A DNA stretch of 64,000 nt from Micromonospora matsumotoense (GCF_900091525.1 NZ_FMCU01000005.1:310001-374000), one strand, 5' to 3'. Counted from the stretch's first letter, positions 50,831 to 60,611 are shown. A program made the numbers and translations. The notes: generated from the sequence alone by a model not told the origin.

Positions 50831-52150
50831 ATGGTGAAACACAGACACCTACTCCCGACCATCGCCGCTGCGGCCGTTCTCCTCGCGGCGACCGTCGGCG
50901 GCGCGCTCAACGGCGGGCTTCCCGCCACGGCGGAGGCCGCGACGAACGGCACCCTCGCGGCGACCGCAGGCTGCGGCAAGGCGCCCACGCTGACCAACGG
51001 GACACGCACCATCACCAGCAGTGGACAGAACCGCAGCTACATCCTGCGGATCCCGGACGGGTACGACCGCAACCGCCAGTACCGGCTGGTCGTCGGCTTC
51101 CACTGGTTGAACGGCTCGGCGCAGAACGTCTCCTCGGCCGGTTACTACGGCCTGCTGCCGCTGTCGAACAACAGCACGATCTTCGTCGCCCCGCAGGGCA
51201 TCGACGCCGGTTGGGCCAACACCAACGGCCGGGACCTGACCCTCTTCGACGACATCACCCGGCAGGTCGAGAACGACCTGTGTGTCGACACGAGCCAGCG
51301 GTTCGTGCTGGGCTGGAGCTACGGCGGCGCGATGAGCTACGCGGTGGCCTGCGCCCGGCCCACCGTCGTCCGCGCGGTCGCCGTGCTCTCCGGCGCCCAG
51401 CTGAGCGGCTGCAACGGCGGCACCCAGCCGGTGCCCTACTTCGGCATCCACGGCACCCACGACAGCGTGCTGAACATCTCGTTGGGTCGGTCGCTGCGTG
51501 ACACGTTCGTCCGGAACAACGGCTGCACGGCGCAGAGCCCGCGGGAACCCGGCCTGAACACCTTCACCCACATCACCACCACCTACTCGGGTTGCCGTTC
51601 CGGTTACCCGGTGCAGTGGGCCGCTTTCGACGGGGACCACACCCCCAGCCCGGTCGACGGGTCGGGCAGCCCCAATGACTCCCGTACCTGGACCTCGGGG
51701 GAGATCTGGCGCTTCTTCAGTCAGTTCCAGTCGACCACGCCGCCCACCACGCCTCCGCCGACCACCGCGCCGCCGACGACCCCGCCGCCCACCACCGCCC
51801 CGCCGACCACGCCTCCGCCCACCACCCCGCCGCCCACCACCGGCCCCGGCAACTGCACCGCCACCTACAAGGCGATCAACAACTGGCCCGGCGGTTTCCA
51901 GGGTGAGGTCACCGTGGCCAACACCACCAGCGGCACCATCAACGGCTGGGCCGTCGGCCTGAGCCTCGCCAGCGGCCAGGCGATCAGCAGCGTCTGGAAC
52001 GGTGTCAACACCGGCAGCACCGGCAACGTCACCGTTCGCAACGCCGCCTACAACGGCACCCTGGCCGCCAACGGCTCGACCACCTTCGGGTTCACCGCCA
52101 CCGGCAACGGCACCCCGCCGCCCGGCGGTATCACCTGCGCCATCTCCTGA
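50831..52150 (+). CDS. Secreted CE1/PHB-depolymerase-type esterase with CBM2
   Basis: A 439-residue exported esterase. Signal peptide (~residues 1-36, LPATAEAA), alpha/beta-hydrolase domain (~40-300) with nucleophile motif GWSYGG (Ser near 162), FGIHGTHDS carrying a likely Asp and a later FDGDHTPSP with the likely His. A Pro/Thr linker (~302-338) leads to a C-terminal CBM2 cellulose-binding module with its two terminal cysteines (GNCTATYKAINNWPGGFQGEV ... GITCAIS). It probably removes feruloyl or acetyl groups from plant cell-wall xylan. ATG at 50831 follows AAGGAG; an in-frame ATG at 50813 is the alternative. Confidence 0.88.
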   Translation: MVKHRHLLPTIAAAAVLLAATVGGALNGGLPATAEAATNGTLAATAGCGKAPTLTNGTRTITSSGQNRSYILRIPDGYDRNRQYRLVVGFHWLNGSAQNVSSAGYYGLLPLSNNSTIFVAPQGIDAGWANTNGRDLTLFDDITRQVENDLCVDTSQRFVLGWSYGGAMSYAVACARPTVVRAVAVLSGAQLSGCNGGTQPVPYFGIHGTHDSVLNISLGRSLRDTFVRNNGCTAQSPREPGLNTFTHITTTYSGCRSGYPVQWAAFDGDHTPSPVDGSGSPNDSRTWTSGEIWRFFSQFQSTTPPTTPPPTTAPPTTPPPTTAPPTTPPPTTPPPTTGPGNCTATYKAINNWPGGFQGEVTVANTTSGTINGWAVGLSLASGQAISSVWNGVNTGSTGNVTVRNAAYNGTLAANGSTTFGFTATGNGTPPPGGITCAIS

Positions 52151-52161
52151 CCGCAGACAGT

Positions 52162-52197
52162 ACGAGGGCCCGGAGCCGGCAGGTTCCGGGCCCTCGT
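52162..52197 (+). terminator. Terminator after the esterase gene
   Basis: Perfect 13-bp stem ACGAGGGCCCGGA / TCCGGGCCCTCGT with a 10-base loop, 11 bases after the stop codon. Confidence 0.85.
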
Positions 52198-52450
52198 GCC
52201 GTCAGACCGCCGGTGAGCGCCAGACCGCCGTACCGGTGCGGGTCGTCATTGATCCACACCCAGACTGCGGCCGGTGTCGTCGGAGCGGAAGACGCCCCGC
52301 TGGGGGCGTCGACCGGACATGCGCGGGTCTTATTGCCAAGATATGGCAACTGCGGAATAGTGGCAGCAGTGGTGGGCGCCCGGGCGCGATGATCCGCACC
52401 TCGCCGGGGTGCCCGCCCCGCCACCGACCGACGATCCCGGGGAGCTGCTG

Positions 52451-53065
52451 GTGGGCCTCTACTCGTTGCCCGACATGCCGTACGACTACGGTGCGCTGGA
52501 GCCGGCCATGTCCGGCGAGATCCTGGAACTGCACCACAGCAAGCACCACGCGGCGTACGTCAAAGGCAGCAACGACGCTCTGGAGCAACTCGCCGAGGCC
52601 CGCGACAAGGGTGACTTCGCGGCCCTGGTCGGGCTGGAGAAGACGTTCGCGTTCAACCTCTCCGGGCACGTGCTGCACTCGATCTTCTGGAACAACCTCT
52701 CTCCGGACGGCGGCGACCGCCCCGGCGGGGAGCTGGCCGCGGCGATCGACGAGCACTTCGGCTCGTTCGACGGCTTCGCCGGGCAGTTGTCGGCGGCGAC
52801 CAAGAGCGTGCAGGGCTCCGGCTGGGGTGTGCTGGCCTGGGAGCCGCTGGGGCAACGGCTGATCGTCGAGCAGGTCTACGACCACCACGGCAACGTCGGG
52901 CAGGGCTCGACGCCGCTGCTGGTCTTCGACGCCTGGGAACACGCGTACTACCTCCAGTACCGCAACGTCCGTCCGGACTACGTCGACCGGCTGTGGGGGT
53001 TGGTCGACTGGGCCGACGTCACCGCCCGCTTCGCCGCGGTCCGCGCTCAGCCGCCGAAGCGCTGA
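52451..53065 (+). CDS. sodA: Fe/Mn superoxide dismutase
   Basis: Converts superoxide to O2 and H2O2 in the cytoplasm; 204 residues, normal length. The N-terminus [16 protein letters not shown], metal-ligand His in [13 protein letters not shown], second His in [15 protein letters not shown], and the [11 protein letters not shown] motif with Asp and His ligands are all present. Metal preference (Fe or Mn) cannot be decided. GTG at 52451, with GGGGAG seven bases upstream, gives the usual SOD start; the frame reaching 52409 would add 14 unneeded residues. Confidence 0.95.
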   Translation: MGLYSLPDMPYDYGALEPAMSGEILELHHSKHHAAYVKGSNDALEQLAEARDKGDFAALVGLEKTFAFNLSGHVLHSIFWNNLSPDGGDRPGGELAAAIDEHFGSFDGFAGQLSAATKSVQGSGWGVLAWEPLGQRLIVEQVYDHHGNVGQGSTPLLVFDAWEHAYYLQYRNVRPDYVDRLWGLVDWADVTARFAAVRAQPPKR

Positions 53066-53070
53066 CCGGC

Positions 53071-53325
53071 GTGACCGGTCCGGTTCCGGTCGCCGCCGAC
53101 CTCGTCCAACGCGCCGCCGGGGTCATCGCCGCCCGCCACCGCGGTGACCTCGCCGGCGCGGAGACGCTGCTGGCCTCCTTCGACTCCGAACCGGCCCGTA
53201 CCCTCGGCTTCTACCTGCTGGCCGACCTCGCCCTCGGGCTGGTCCGCGCCCACACCGGCGAGTCACTGGACGACCTGGTGCGGCAACTCACTCTGCTCGT
53301 GGCCGACACGCCCCCAGCACCCTGA
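53071..53325 (+). CDS. Small protein of unknown function
   Basis: An 84-residue frame starting at GTG 53071, six bases after the SOD stop. It is helical and Ala/Leu-rich (LVQRAAGVIAARHRGDLAGAETLLASF, GFYLLADLALGLVRAHTG), with no family recognised. Close spacing suggests cotranscription with the SOD gene. Codon pattern looks protein-coding. Confidence 0.6.
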   Translation: MTGPVPVAADLVQRAAGVIAARHRGDLAGAETLLASFDSEPARTLGFYLLADLALGLVRAHTGESLDDLVRQLTLLVADTPPAP

Positions 53326-53416
53326 TTCGAGCCCCGGGCGCCTCCTCGTCGCCCGGGGACACCGTGACACCGTTCGGGCGGTGCCGGGTCCACACCGCAC
53401 AACCCAGGAGTACGTC

Positions 53417-55012
53417 ATGGTCAAGCCCCGGTCCGTACGCGTGTCGGCGGTGGTCGGCGTCGCGCTGCTCGCCGCCGTGGGCTGTTCGTCCCCGGTCCCG
53501 TCGGCCGGCGGCACGAGCGGTGGCGGCACCGTGGTGGTGGCCACCGCGGGCGAGCCGGACACCCTCAACCCGGTGCTGAACTTCGGCCCCGACGGCGCGT
53601 CGCTGATCTTCGACGGGCTGGTCGCCCGGGACGCCCGCAACGCGCTGACGCCGGCCCTGGCGCGCGAACTACCGCAGGTGTCGGCGGACGGCCGGACCGT
53701 GACGGCGAAGCTGCGCGAGGGGGTGCTGTTCCACGACGGCAGCCCGCTCACCGCACAGGACGTGGTCTTCACCTACCAGGCGGTGCTGGACCCCAAGGTC
53801 GACTCGACGCTGCGCTCGGACCTCGACATGCTCGCCTCCGTCGCCGCCCCCGACCCGGCCACCGTGGTGTTCACGCTGAAGCACCCGTACGCGCCGTTCC
53901 TGCAGCGGCTGGCGCTGGGCGTCGTACCGGCGAAGGCGTTCGCCGGGCAGGACGTCAACAAGGCGGAGTTCAACCGCAGGCCGATCGGCACCGGCCCGTA
54001 CCGGATGACGTCGTGGACGCCGGGGGACCGGCTGGTGCTGGCGGCGAACGACCGGTACTGGGGTGGCAGGCCGGCGAACCCGGGCGTGGTGGTGGCGTTC
54101 GTCGCCGACGACAACGTGCGCGCGCAACGGATGCGGGCCGGGGAGTTCGACGCGGCCGAGCTGCCGCCGAAGCTGGCCGTCGGGTTCGACGGGCCGGGCG
54201 GTCACCGGGTGCAGCGGGTCCCCACCGCCGACTACCGGGGGGTGATGCTCCCGATGGGCAACCCGGTCCTGGGTGACCTGGCGGTCCGGCGGGCGCTGCA
54301 CGCGGCCGTGGACCGGCAGGCCATGGTGACCGGGGTGCTCGGCGGGGCGGGGGAGCCGGCGTTCGGGCCGGTGCCACCCTCCTCGGAGTTCGCCGAGGCG
54401 TCGATCACCGGCCGGCCCGCCGCCGACCCGGCCGCCGCCACCGCGATCCTGGACGCCGCCGGCTGGACGCCGGGCCCGGACGGCATCCGGGCCCGGGCCG
54501 GGCGCAAGGCCGCCTTCACGCTGATGTACCCGGCCACCGACAGCCTGCGCAAGGAGTTGGCCCTCGCGGTCACCGCCGACGCCAGGAAGATCGGCATCGC
54601 GGTCAACCCGCAGGGCCTCACCTGGGACGCGATCACCCCCCGGATGAAGACCGACGCGCTGATCATGGGGTACGGCACCCCGTACGACCCGGATTTCGTG
54701 TCGTTCAAGCTGTTCGGCTCGGCCTTCGCCGGGCAGGGTTTCTTCAACCCCGGCTCCTACCGGTCCGCCACCGTCGACGCCGCGTTGCAGGCCGGCCGGG
54801 ACAACGCCGACCCGGCCGCCCGTCGGGCCGCGTACGCCACCTTCCAGCGGCAGCTCGCCGCCGACGTGCCGTGGGTGTTCCTCACCTACCTGCAACACAC
54901 CTACGTGGTGCGGGACACCGTGGTGGGGGTGACGCCCCGGGTCGAGCCGCACGAGCACGACGTCGCCAACAGCCTCTGGTGGAACGTGCACACCTGGACG
55001 AAGACATCGTGA
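53417..55012 (+). CDS. Family 5 oligopeptide-type ABC substrate-binding lipoprotein
   Basis: A 531-residue lipoprotein with lipobox AAVGCSS. SBP_bac_5 fold: GEPDTLNPVL near the N-terminus, LREGVLFHDGSPLTAQDVVFTYQAVLDP, RRPIGTGPYRM and DLAVRRALHAAVDRQAMV are characteristic. It captures peptides, nickel chelates or similar ligands outside the cell for the importer encoded by the four genes that follow with overlapping junctions. ATG at 53417 follows AGGAG. Confidence 0.93.
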   Translation: MVKPRSVRVSAVVGVALLAAVGCSSPVPSAGGTSGGGTVVVATAGEPDTLNPVLNFGPDGASLIFDGLVARDARNALTPALARELPQVSADGRTVTAKLREGVLFHDGSPLTAQDVVFTYQAVLDPKVDSTLRSDLDMLASVAAPDPATVVFTLKHPYAPFLQRLALGVVPAKAFAGQDVNKAEFNRRPIGTGPYRMTSWTPGDRLVLAANDRYWGGRPANPGVVVAFVADDNVRAQRMRAGEFDAAELPPKLAVGFDGPGGHRVQRVPTADYRGVMLPMGNPVLGDLAVRRALHAAVDRQAMVTGVLGGAGEPAFGPVPPSSEFAEASITGRPAADPAAATAILDAAGWTPGPDGIRARAGRKAAFTLMYPATDSLRKELALAVTADARKIGIAVNPQGLTWDAITPRMKTDALIMGYGTPYDPDFVSFKLFGSAFAGQGFFNPGSYRSATVDAALQAGRDNADPAARRAAYATFQRQLAADVPWVFLTYLQHTYVVRDTVVGVTPRVEPHEHDVANSLWWNVHTWTKTS

Positions 55013-56022
55013 CGACGAAGGCCCCGACACCGGTGCGACGTCGGCGGCTGGCCGGGGCCGGGGTGGTGATCCGCCGCCGGCTGCTGGTCGCCGTACCCGT
55101 GCTCGCCGCGACCAGCATGGGCATGTTCGCGCTCGGCGCGGCCTCCCCGATCGACCCCGCCCAGCAGTACGCGGGCGCGGCGGCCTTCACCACCACCGAG
55201 GAGAACCTCGCGCAGTTGCGCGCCAACTGGGGTGTCGACGACCCGCTGCCGGTGCAGTACGCCCGCTGGGTGGGCAACCTGCTGCGCGGCGACCTCGGCT
55301 GGTCCACCAGCCGGCACGAACCGGTCACCTCGGTGTTGGCCGCCCGCGCCGGCTGGACCCTGCTGCTCGTCGGTGCCGCCCTCGCCCTGGTCCTGGTGGC
55401 CAGCGTGCTGCTGGGCACCCTCGCCGCGTACCGGCGGGGTGGCTGGTTCGACCGCGCCCTGCGGGCCACCGCGTACGCCGTGCAGTCGATGCCGGTGTTC
55501 TGGATCGGGCTCGCCGCGATCGCCCTGTTCGCCCTCACCCTCGGCTGGCTGCCCGCCGGTGGGCTCACCGACCTCACCGCCACCGGCACCGCCCCCGCCG
55601 ACGTGGCCCGGCACCTGGTGCTCCCGGTGACGGTGCTGGCGATCTCCCAGGCCCCGTGGTTCGTGCTGTTCGTCCGGGACGCCGTCGCCGAGAGCCTGCG
55701 CGACGACCACGTGCTGGCCGCCCGCGCCCGGGGACTGCCCGGCCGTACCGTCCTGTTCGGCCACGCGTTGCGGACCGCGCTGCTGCCCTTCCTCACCCTG
55801 GTCGGCACGCACCTGCCCGAACTGGTCGGCGGCGCGGTGCTGGTGGAGACCGTGTTCTCGCTGCCCGGCCTCGGCGCGGTCACCGTGCAGGCCGCACTGG
55901 GCGCGGACTTCCCGCTGCTGGCCGCCACCACCCTGGCCACCACCGTCGTGGTGCTGACCGCGAACCTGGCCACCGACCTCGGCTACGCCGCCGCCGACCC
56001 CCGGGTACGCCTCGATGACTGA
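55009..56022 (+). CDS. DppB-type ABC permease
   Basis: A 337-residue permease with about six helices and the binding-protein-dependent transport motif around SLRDDHVLAARARGLPGRTVLFGHALRTALLP (EAA loop). The N-terminal part with QYARWVGNLLRGDLGWS is typical of DppB/OppB. GTG at 55009 overlaps the binding-protein stop by four bases. Confidence 0.92.
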   Translation: MTTKAPTPVRRRRLAGAGVVIRRRLLVAVPVLAATSMGMFALGAASPIDPAQQYAGAAAFTTTEENLAQLRANWGVDDPLPVQYARWVGNLLRGDLGWSTSRHEPVTSVLAARAGWTLLLVGAALALVLVASVLLGTLAAYRRGGWFDRALRATAYAVQSMPVFWIGLAAIALFALTLGWLPAGGLTDLTATGTAPADVARHLVLPVTVLAISQAPWFVLFVRDAVAESLRDDHVLAARARGLPGRTVLFGHALRTALLPFLTLVGTHLPELVGGAVLVETVFSLPGLGAVTVQAALGADFPLLAATTLATTVVVLTANLATDLGYAAADPRVRLDD

Positions 56023-56902
56023 CCTCGCCCCCGCGCCGGCTCGGACCCGGCCGTCGCGCCGGCCGTCGGCCCTGTTGCGGGGCGGCCGTCCCGGCGTGGT
56101 GCTGGCCGCCGGTGTGCTCGCCGTCGCGGTCGTCGCCTGCCTGCTCGCCCCCCTGCTCTGGCCGCTCGACCAGAGCGCGGTCGACCTCGTCCGGACCCGG
56201 CTCGCGCCCTCGCCCGAACACCTGGCGGGCACCGACGACCTCGGCCGTGACGTGGCGCTGCGCAGCCTCTACGGGCTGCGCGTCTCATTGCTCGTCGGCG
56301 CGGTCGCCGCCCTGGTCGCCACCGTCATCGGCGGCCTCGTGGGCGCTGTCGCCGGCACCGTCGGCGGGCGGGTCGACCGGGCCCTGATGCGCGTCGTCGA
56401 CACCATCGCCGCGCTGCCGCACCTGCTGCTGGGCATCTTCATCGTGGCGATGCTGCGTCCCAGCCTCGGCGCGGTCATCGCCTCCATCGCGCTGACGCAC
56501 TGGCTGTCCACCGCCCGCATCGTCCGCTCCGAACTGCTCAGTCTGCGCAGCCGCCCGTTCATCGACGCGGCGATCTCCGGCGGCGCGAGCCGCGCCCGGG
56601 TGCTCACCCGGCACCTGCTGCCGCACGTGCTCCCGCGTCTCGCGCTGGCCACCACGCTGATGGTTCCGCACGCCGTCTGGCACGAGACCGCGCTGTCCTT
56701 CCTCGGCCTGGGCCTGCCCCCGCACCTCGCCTCCATCGGCAACATGATCAACGACGGTCAGCGTTCCCTGCTGACCGGCGCCTGGTGGGCCAGCATCGTC
56801 CCCGGCCTCGCCCTGGTCACCGTCACCCTCGCCCTCGCCGCGCTCACCGGCCGCTGGCGTGACCGCCTCGACCCCCGGGTACGCGCGGAGCTGCAGCTGT
56901 GA
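56015..56902 (+). CDS. DppC-type ABC permease
   Basis: A 295-residue permease. N-terminal helix, then the conserved HLAGTDDLGRDVALRSLYGLRVSL typical of DppC/OppC, and the EAA loop FIDAAISGGASRARVLTRHLLPHVLPR. It overlaps the DppB-type gene by eight bases. Forms the membrane channel with it. Confidence 0.92.
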   Translation: MTDLAPAPARTRPSRRPSALLRGGRPGVVLAAGVLAVAVVACLLAPLLWPLDQSAVDLVRTRLAPSPEHLAGTDDLGRDVALRSLYGLRVSLLVGAVAALVATVIGGLVGAVAGTVGGRVDRALMRVVDTIAALPHLLLGIFIVAMLRPSLGAVIASIALTHWLSTARIVRSELLSLRSRPFIDAAISGGASRARVLTRHLLPHVLPRLALATTLMVPHAVWHETALSFLGLGLPPHLASIGNMINDGQRSLLTGAWWASIVPGLALVTVTLALAALTGRWRDRLDPRVRAELQL

Positions 56903-57906
56903 CCACCACCGCCCCCACCACGGTCCCCGCCGGCACCGGTCGGGGCCCCGCCCTGCTGGCGGTCGACGGGCTGACCGTCCGCTTCCGGCTCCGCGACGCC
57001 GTCGTGCACGCGGTCAGCGACCTGAGCCTCGACCTGCACCCCGGCGAGTTGCTGGCCGTGGTCGGCGAGTCGGGCTGCGGCAAGTCCGTCCTCGCGCACG
57101 CCCTGCTCGGCCTGCTGCCCCGCAACGCCACCGTCACCGGGCGGGCCCGCCTGCACCCTGCGGCGGGTGAACCGGTCGACCTGATCGCGGTGGGGGAGCG
57201 CCACCTCGCCCGACAGGTACGGGGTCGGGCCATCGGTCTCGTCCCGCAGAGCCCGGCCACCGCCCTCACCCCCGTGCGCACCGGCCGGCGGCTGCTGGAG
57301 GAGACCCTGCGCGCCCACGGCCACCCCCGCCGGGCCGCCGCCGACGCCGCCGAACGGGTCGCCGCCGACGTCGGCCTGCACCCGGTCGACCTCGACCGCT
57401 ACCCCCACGAGCTGTCCGGCGGGATGGCCCAACGGCTGGCCACCGCCCTGGCGCTGGCCCCCGACCCGCCGCTGCTGCTCGCCGACGAACCCACCACCGG
57501 CCTCGACCGCCCGCTGGTCGACCACACCCTGGACCTGCTGCGCCGCCGTTGCGATACCGGGGCCGCCGTCCTGCTCATCACCCACGACCTCGCCGCCGCC
57601 CGCCGCGTCGCCGACACCGTCGCCGTGATGTACGCCAGCCGCATCGTCGAACACCGCCCCACCCCGGATCTGTTCGACCACCCCGGCCACCCCTACACCG
57701 CCGGACTGCTCGACGCCCTGCCCGACCGGGCGTTCACCCCCGTGCCCGGCCATCCGCCGATGCTCACCGACCTGCCCGCCGGTTGCGCCTTCACCCCGCG
57801 CTGCCCCCGGACCACCGACGCCTGCCACACCACACCCCGCCTCGCCGCCGACGGCGGGGGGCGGCTCGCCTGCCACCACCCGCTCACCCCGGGAGCACCG
57901 GCATGA
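56899..57906 (+). CDS. DppD-type ABC ATPase
   Basis: A 335-residue ATPase: Walker A GESGCGKS, signature LSGGMAQRLATALAL, Walker [13 protein letters not shown], then the oligopeptide-type C-terminal domain with CAFTPRCPRTTDAC (cysteines typical of an Fe-S or structural site in OppD/DppD). GTG at 56899 overlaps the DppC-type stop by four bases. Confidence 0.93.
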   Translation: MTTTAPTTVPAGTGRGPALLAVDGLTVRFRLRDAVVHAVSDLSLDLHPGELLAVVGESGCGKSVLAHALLGLLPRNATVTGRARLHPAAGEPVDLIAVGERHLARQVRGRAIGLVPQSPATALTPVRTGRRLLEETLRAHGHPRRAAADAAERVAADVGLHPVDLDRYPHELSGGMAQRLATALALAPDPPLLLADEPTTGLDRPLVDHTLDLLRRRCDTGAAVLLITHDLAAARRVADTVAVMYASRIVEHRPTPDLFDHPGHPYTAGLLDALPDRAFTPVPGHPPMLTDLPAGCAFTPRCPRTTDACHTTPRLAADGGGRLACHHPLTPGAPA

Positions 57907-58646
57907 CGACCACTGTCGACGACCCGACGGGCCCACCCGACTCCGCAGCCGTGACGCCCACCGGACTCGCCGCGCACCAGATCACCGTCCACTTCGGCCG
58001 GCAGCGCGTCCTCGACCGCGTCGACCTGCACATCGCCCCCGGTGAGACGGTCGGGTTGCGGGGGCCCTCCGGCAGCGGCAAGTCCACCCTGGCCCGCGTC
58101 CTGGCCCTCCTGCACGCCCCGGACAGCGGCCGGGTCGCCCTGGACGGGCGACCCGTCGGGGGTGTCCGGTACCGGGTGCCCGCCGCCGTGCGGACCCGCG
58201 TCGCGATCCTGTTCCAGAGCCCCCGCGCCGCCAGCGACCCCCGGCTGAGCCTGGCCGACCTCATCGCCGCACCGCTGCGGGCGACCGGCACCCCGACCGC
58301 GGAGACGACCGCCCGTACCGCCGAACTGGCCGACCTGGTCGGGCTCACCTCCGACCTGCTCACCCGGCGTCCGCACGCGGTCAGCGACGGGCAGCTGCAA
58401 CGGGCCTGTCTGGCCCGCGCCCTCGCGCACCGGCCCGACCACCTGCTCTGCGACGAGGCCACCGCGATGCTCGACGCCTCCACCCAGGCCCACGTCGCCG
58501 CCGTCGTCACCGACTACCAGCGCCGGCACTCCGCCGGCGTGCTGCTGATCACCCACGACCCGGCCCTGCTGGCCCGCTGGGCGACCCGGGTGGTGGACCT
58601 GCCCGGGGCGGCGGTCGATCCGCCCGCGCGCCCGCCGACCCGCTGA
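57903..58646 (+). CDS. DppF-type ABC ATPase with altered signature motif
   Basis: A 247-residue ATPase, shorter than usual DppF because it lacks the C-terminal oligopeptide domain. Walker [10 protein letters not shown] and H-loop LLITHD are intact. The signature reads VSDGQLQRACLARAL instead of LSGGQ-x-QR, and Walker B ends LLCDEATAMLD. The sister ATPase has a consensus signature, so the heterodimer would have one canonical and one degenerate site. ATG at 57903 overlaps the DppD-type stop. Confidence 0.9.
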   Translation: MTTTVDDPTGPPDSAAVTPTGLAAHQITVHFGRQRVLDRVDLHIAPGETVGLRGPSGSGKSTLARVLALLHAPDSGRVALDGRPVGGVRYRVPAAVRTRVAILFQSPRAASDPRLSLADLIAAPLRATGTPTAETTARTAELADLVGLTSDLLTRRPHAVSDGQLQRACLARALAHRPDHLLCDEATAMLDASTQAHVAAVVTDYQRRHSAGVLLITHDPALLARWATRVVDLPGAAVDPPARPPTR

Positions 58647-58668
58647 CGGCGGGGTACGGCGGCGGTGG

Positions 58669-59325
58669 TCACCGGGCCGGGCCGGTGCGCAGGTAGGTGA
58701 GGACCGCGAGCACCCGGCGGTTGGTGTCGTCGCTGGGTGGCAGGTCGAGCTTGGCCAGGATGTTGCCGACGTGCTTGCCGATCGCCGCCTCGGTGACGTG
58801 CAGCCGGGCCGCGATCGCCGCGTTGGAATGGCCCTCGGCCAGCAGCACCAGCACCTCCCGCTCCCGGGCCGACAGGGTGGCGAGCGGGTCGCGCGGGCGG
58901 TGCAGCAGGTGCCGTACCACGTCGGGGTCGATGGCCGTGCCGCCACCGGTGACCCGCCGCAGGGTCGCGGCGAACTCGGCGACGTCGGCGACCCGGTCCT
59001 TGAGCAGGTAGCCGACCCGGCGGCGGTCACCGCTGTCGAGCAGCGCCGCGGCGTACTCGGCCTGCACGTGCTGGCTCAGCACCACCACCGCGAGGTGCGG
59101 GTGCCGGGTGCGGGCGGTGACGGCGGCCCGCAGCCCGTCGTCGCGGTGCTGTGGCGGCATCCGGATATCCGTCACCACCAGGTCCGGCTCGTACGCGTCG
59201 ACCGCCTCCAGCAGCGCCGGGGCGGAGCCGACGGCGGCGACCACCTCGAAGTCGAATCTGGTCAGCAGGCCGATCAGGCCCTCCCGCAGGAGCACCTCGT
59301 CCTCGGCGAGCACGACCCGGGTCAC
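58669..59325 (-). CDS. NarL/LuxR-type response regulator
   Basis: A 218-residue regulator. Receiver domain with acidic pocket AEDE, phospho-acceptor Asp in LVVTDIRMPP and the Lys in YLLKDRV; C-terminal LuxR HTH (ATLSAREREVLVLLAEGHSNAAIAARLHVTEAAIGKHVGNILAKL). GTG at 59325 overlaps the kinase stop by four bases (GTGA); a GTG three codons upstream is an alternative. Partner of the adjacent kinase. Confidence 0.93.
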   Translation of the reverse strand: MTRVVLAEDEVLLREGLIGLLTRFDFEVVAAVGSAPALLEAVDAYEPDLVVTDIRMPPQHRDDGLRAAVTARTRHPHLAVVVLSQHVQAEYAAALLDSGDRRRVGYLLKDRVADVAEFAATLRRVTGGGTAIDPDVVRHLLHRPRDPLATLSAREREVLVLLAEGHSNAAIAARLHVTEAAIGKHVGNILAKLDLPPSDDTNRRVLAVLTYLRTGPAR

Positions 59326-60611
59326 CGGGGGCACGGCAGCTCCACCCGCACCAGGGTAGGACCACCGGGCGGGCTGGACAGCAGCAACCGCCCGTCGACG
59401 GCGGCGACCCGGTCGGCGAGCCCGGTCAGTCCGCTGCCCCGGGCCGGGTCGGCGTCGCCGCACCCGTCGTCCTCGATCTCCACCACGAGACTGCCGGCGG
59501 ACCGGGTCAGCCGGACTTCGGCCCGGCCCGCGCGGGCATGCCGGGCGACGTTGCCCAGGGCCTCGGACACCACGAAGTAGGCGGTGGTCTCGACCACCTC
59601 GGGCAGCGGCTGCCCGAGGTCGGCGTGGACGTCGACCGGGATGGTGGCCGCCCCGGCCAACTCCCGGACCGCGCCGGCCAGACCGAGTTCGGTGAGGTGC
59701 TGCGGGCGGATGCCCTGCACGATCTGCCGCAGCGTGATCATGAGCCCCTTGGCCTGCTCGTGCGCGACGGCCAACGGCCGGGCCGCGGGCGAGTCGTCGG
59801 GCACGTCCAGCCGGGCCAGGCCGAGCTGGAGGGTGAGGCTGGTCAGCCGGGGCTGCGCGCCGTCGTGCACGTCCCGCTCGATGCGACGGCGTTCGGCCTC
59901 GTAGGCGTCGACCAGGCGGGCCCGGGAACGGGCGACCTCCCGTAGCGCCGTCGAGTCGGCCGCCCCGTCGAGCAGTCGGCGGGCCACCGCCGCCTGACCG
60001 GCGGCGAGCAGGCCGGCCAGGTACACCAGCGCCGGGACGCCCAGGATGCCCACGGCCGCGTACGGGATCGCCTGGCGGGCGGTGTCGACGGTGGTCCAGA
60101 CCACGATCACCGGGTCGGCGTCGCCGACCAGCCAGGGGCTGGCGATCAGCGTCAGGTCGAGCAGGCCGATCAGGAACAGCAGCCAGTACGCCAGCGGCAC
60201 GAGGCCGCCGAGCAGGAAGGTGTGGCCGACCTCCCGCCAGGCCCCGGCATCGCGGTAGCGCGCCACCAGGCCCGTGAAGCGTTGCCGGTGCAGCGGACGC
60301 GGGTCCACCAGGCGCAGCCGCCACCGTTCGATCGCGGCCACCGCGATGCTGACGACCGGGGCCAGCGCCAGCACCGTCAGGGCGACGACGGTGAGGAACA
60401 CGAGGATGGGCAGCTCCACCGGGCGGCCCTGCCGCGTGGCGTTGACGACCGCCATCAGGGGCGCACCGACCACGAGGAGCCCGATGGACAGCACGCCCGC
60501 GATCGGCAGGGTGGTGGCGAGGTAGGCCAGCGACCGCCACGGCCACCGGGAGACCAGATAGTCGCGTCGGCGCAGCGCCGACGCCAGGTGCAGAGGTACG
60601 TCCGAGGTCAT
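59322..60611 (-). CDS. Sensor histidine kinase (HisKA_3 type)
   Basis: A 429-residue kinase with four to six N-terminal membrane helices forming a putative sensor domain (LAYLATTLPIAGVLSIGLLVVGAPLM, VALTVLALAPVVSIAVAA), then the dimerisation/phospho-acceptor helix ERRRIERDVHDGAQPRL (His in DVHDG) and a GHKL ATPase domain (SEALGNVARHARA, IEDDGCGDADPARGSGLTGLADRV). ATG at 60611. Same strand as and overlapping the response regulator gene; the signal is unknown, possibly envelope stress. Confidence 0.92.
   Translation of the reverse strand: MTSDVPLHLASALRRRDYLVSRWPWRSLAYLATTLPIAGVLSIGLLVVGAPLMAVVNATRQGRPVELPILVFLTVVALTVLALAPVVSIAVAAIERWRLRLVDPRPLHRQRFTGLVARYRDAGAWREVGHTFLLGGLVPLAYWLLFLIGLLDLTLIASPWLVGDADPVIVVWTTVDTARQAIPYAAVGILGVPALVYLAGLLAAGQAAVARRLLDGAADSTALREVARSRARLVDAYEAERRRIERDVHDGAQPRLTSLTLQLGLARLDVPDDSPAARPLAVAHEQAKGLMITLRQIVQGIRPQHLTELGLAGAVRELAGAATIPVDVHADLGQPLPEVVETTAYFVVSEALGNVARHARAGRAEVRLTRSAGSLVVEIEDDGCGDADPARGSGLTGLADRVAAVDGRLLLSSPPGGPTLVRVELPCPR

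Noticed and set aside
51734..51845. Proline-threonine repeat in the esterase gene considered as a CRISPR-like or tandem repeat array
   Set aside because: It is an in-frame linker between the catalytic domain and CBM2, common in secreted actinobacterial enzymes; the same type occurs near 63860-63960 in the GH6 gene.
52162..52197. Hairpin after the esterase gene considered as a repeat-family member
   Set aside because: It shares no sequence with the GATCAA-containing palindromes and fits a simple terminator.
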